64,000 nucleotides of DNA from Aquilonibacter sp963820185. GTDB lineage: Bacteria > Vulcanimicrobiota > Vulcanimicrobiia > Vulcanimicrobiales > Vulcanimicrobiaceae. Below, in pieces: positions 62,530 through 64,000 of the stretch. Below the pieces are notes generated by a model, which saw only the letters and a list, made by a program, of their open reading frames with translations, did no database searches and was not told where the DNA came from. Where the stretch lies: the NCBI GenBank assembly GCA_963820185.1, contig CAWFYV010000003.1, positions 248,001-312,000 on the forward strand, written 5' to 3'. How positions within the stretch are numbered: the stretch's first letter is position 1; every line of letters begins with the position of its first letter. Made by a program: the position numbers and the translations under genes.

Positions 62530-62632
62530 ACCCAAGTGTTCGGGTATGCGCGATTGGCGGGAGAGCCCGGCAAGCAAGCCCTGGGTTAAGTGAGTGTATC
62601 CGGGATGTAAAACCGCGGCCAGCGATGGTCGC

Positions 62633-62880
62633 CTAAACCCGGCGCGGTTCCCCCGCGCGATAGCGGTAGACGATGCGGCCTTTGGTTAAGTCATAGGGCG
62701 AGACTTCCACGTCTACCGATCGCGGGCAGAATCTGATGTGGTGCCGGCGCAGACGGCCCGCGATGTGCGCGAGCACGGTGTGTCCGTTGTCAGCTCGACC
62801 GAGAACATCGTGCTCGGAAAAACCGGTTCATGGTTCCAAAGAGCTCGAGAGGCGCTTCTTTGTTATCTTGCGGCGACTTT
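62633..62880 (-). pseudogene. infA: Translation initiation factor IF-1, frameshifted
   Basis: The C-terminal half is unmistakable: D-N-G-H-T-V-L-A-H-I-A-G-R-L-R-R-H-H-I-R followed by V-D-V-E-V-S-P-Y-D-L-T-K-G-R-I-V-Y-R-Y-R. Upstream, K-E-A-P-L-E-L-F-G-T-M and S-T-M-F-S-V-E-L appear in other frames, so two single-base changes are needed (near 62800-62830), and the R-F-C-P-R-S-V segment, normally I-L-P-G-D-R-V, is also odd. The start codon cannot be fixed. As IF-1 is essential, sequencing error is the likeliest cause. Confidence 0.8.
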
Positions 62881-62935
62881 ACTTTTGGGGGCCGGGGCCG
62901 GTGTTACGTTTACGAGCGATGATCGTGCTCCTTGT

Positions 62936-64000
62936 CTAGCGGCGCCGGCGGCGCTGGAAGGTTCTGCGGCGTACAGGTGGCGGTGTTTCGAGCGTCTTGC
63001 CGACCGAAGCGTCGCTCAAGCGATGCTCGGCCCGATCGATCCGCTTACCGATGGATCGTTCGATAGCTGCGAATAAATCGACTTCGTCCTGCGAGACAAA
63101 GGTTATCGCGTCGCCGGTCTTTTGGGCGCGGGCGGTCCGGCCGATGCGGTGAATGTAGTCTGCCGCCTCATTAGGGACATCGTAGTTGATGACGTGCCCG
63201 AGGTCGGCAATATCGATTCCGCGCGCGGCCACGTCCGTCGCGACGAGAACCCGATAGCGTCCCTTTTTAAAGGCTTCGAGCGCGCGTGTCCGCTGCGCCT
63301 GCGACCGGTCGCCGTGAATTCGTTCCGCGATGACGTTGTGCCGCGAGAGCACGCCTGCCAAGCGCTCGGCGCGATGTTTCGTGCGGGTAAACACGAGCGC
63401 GCTGAAGATCGTGTTGTCCGCGAGCAGATCGACCAGCAAGTCGGTTTTTTTATGTTGATCTACCGCATAGACCGTTTGCGTTACCGATTCGACCGGCAAT
63501 GAGGTGGGAGCTAAATTGATGCGCACCGGATCGGAAAGCAACTCGTTGGCAAGCGCTCCCGCCGTGCCCGCCAGCGTCGCGGAGAAAAACAATGTTTGTT
63601 TGCGATTGGGGAGTTTGCCGACGATACGACGCACGGTAGGCAGAAAACCCATGTCCAACATGCGATCGGCTTCATCGAGTACGAGGATGCTGACGCCACT
63701 TCAAGCGCGCCTCACCCTGTGCGATCAAATCGATCAGGCGACCCGGCGTCGCAACGATGATTTCATGTTTGTTGCGAAACGCCTGAATTTGCGGCGCCAT
63801 ACCAACGCCGCCATAGACGGCGGAGATGCGGATCTTCGTGTGCTTTCCAAGGGCGCGCAGATGTTCGGTGATCTGCTGTGCGAGCTCGCGGGTCGGCGCC
63901 AAAATGAGGGCCTGCGTGCCCGCAGTCGGCGCTTTTAGCACCGCTTCGGAAGCGGTAAGCCGAAGGCGGCCGATTTCCCACTGCCGGTTTCCGCAGTCGC
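62936..64000 (-). pseudogene. DEAD-box RNA helicase (RhlE-like), frameshifted and partial
   Basis: Open to the right edge. Reading in from base 64000: A-E-T-G-S-G-K-S (motif I), then after a break A-L-I-L-A-P-T-R-E-L-A-Q-Q-I and A-T-P-G-R-L-I-D-L-I. After a break near 63690-63700, where the DEAD motif would be, M-L-D-M-G-F, F-F-S-A-T-L, A-L-V-F-T-R-T-K-H, A-T-D-V-A-A-R-G-I-D and Y-I-H-R-I-G-R-T-A-R follow. The C-terminus is Arg-rich. At least two breaks. It unwinds RNA, e.g. in ribosome assembly or decay. The N-terminal Q motif is outside the window. Confidence 0.85.

Overview
The window is a gene-dense, high-GC bacterial chromosome segment. A lipoprotein with a lipobox, outer-membrane-type beta-barrel sequence, BON domains and a TonB-C-like domain point to a two-membrane (diderm) cell. 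The gene set (LonC next to dnaB, a FolK-FolE2 fusion, DUF5069, DUF5996, DUF2277, DUF4139) resembles what I recall of poorly cultured diderm phyla such as Eremiobacterota. That assignment is recall only and has low confidence.

Layout. 1-5145: the open 5' part of an acidic/basic repeat protein, an ABM-domain monooxygenase, a thioredoxin-like protein next to a FolK-FolE2 fusion (folate), then manA-lysA. 5142-20297: the most unusual region. One minus-strand unit holds a giant protein built from hundreds of eight-residue repeats (consensus x-Q-I/V/L-x-x-L/F-T/S-x), now split into 3160- and 1487-residue frames by two single-base losses, followed by an unrecognised 234-residue protein and a small membrane protein. 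Inside the giant gene the octads form 567-nt and 1134-nt higher-order repeats. 20598-36514: mostly housekeeping and metabolic genes, including cell-wall enzymes, a flavin oxidase, MsrB, aquaporin, tRNA-Thr(CGU), a sarcosine-oxidase-like enzyme, a gamma-carbonic-anhydrase-like protein, two YbjN-like proteins, and an rpsR-rplI-lonC-dnaB operon. 36545-42224: nitrogen assimilation (glnA, ammonium transporter, porin) and a JmjC/cupin oxygenase. 42203-53652: ferritin-like protein, DUF4139 protein, paralogous secreted proteins, DNA alkyl-repair protein, a BlaI / M56 protease / serine beta-lactamase-like hydrolase operon with two visible operators, and an ECF sigma factor with a damaged anti-sigma-like gene. 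53739-64000: SWIM-SNF2 ATPase, DUF488, CAP, HAD, a surface lipoprotein with a glycosidase-like domain, a lactate/malate dehydrogenase, a TauE/SafE transporter, infA and a DEAD-box helicase running off the right edge.

An important caveat is that many conserved genes between 36.7 and 64 kb, and the giant gene, carry single-base frameshifts although their protein sequence is conserved through all frames. Essential genes such as infA are affected, so most of these are probably uncorrected sequencing errors. I label these genes as pseudogene only to mark the broken frame.
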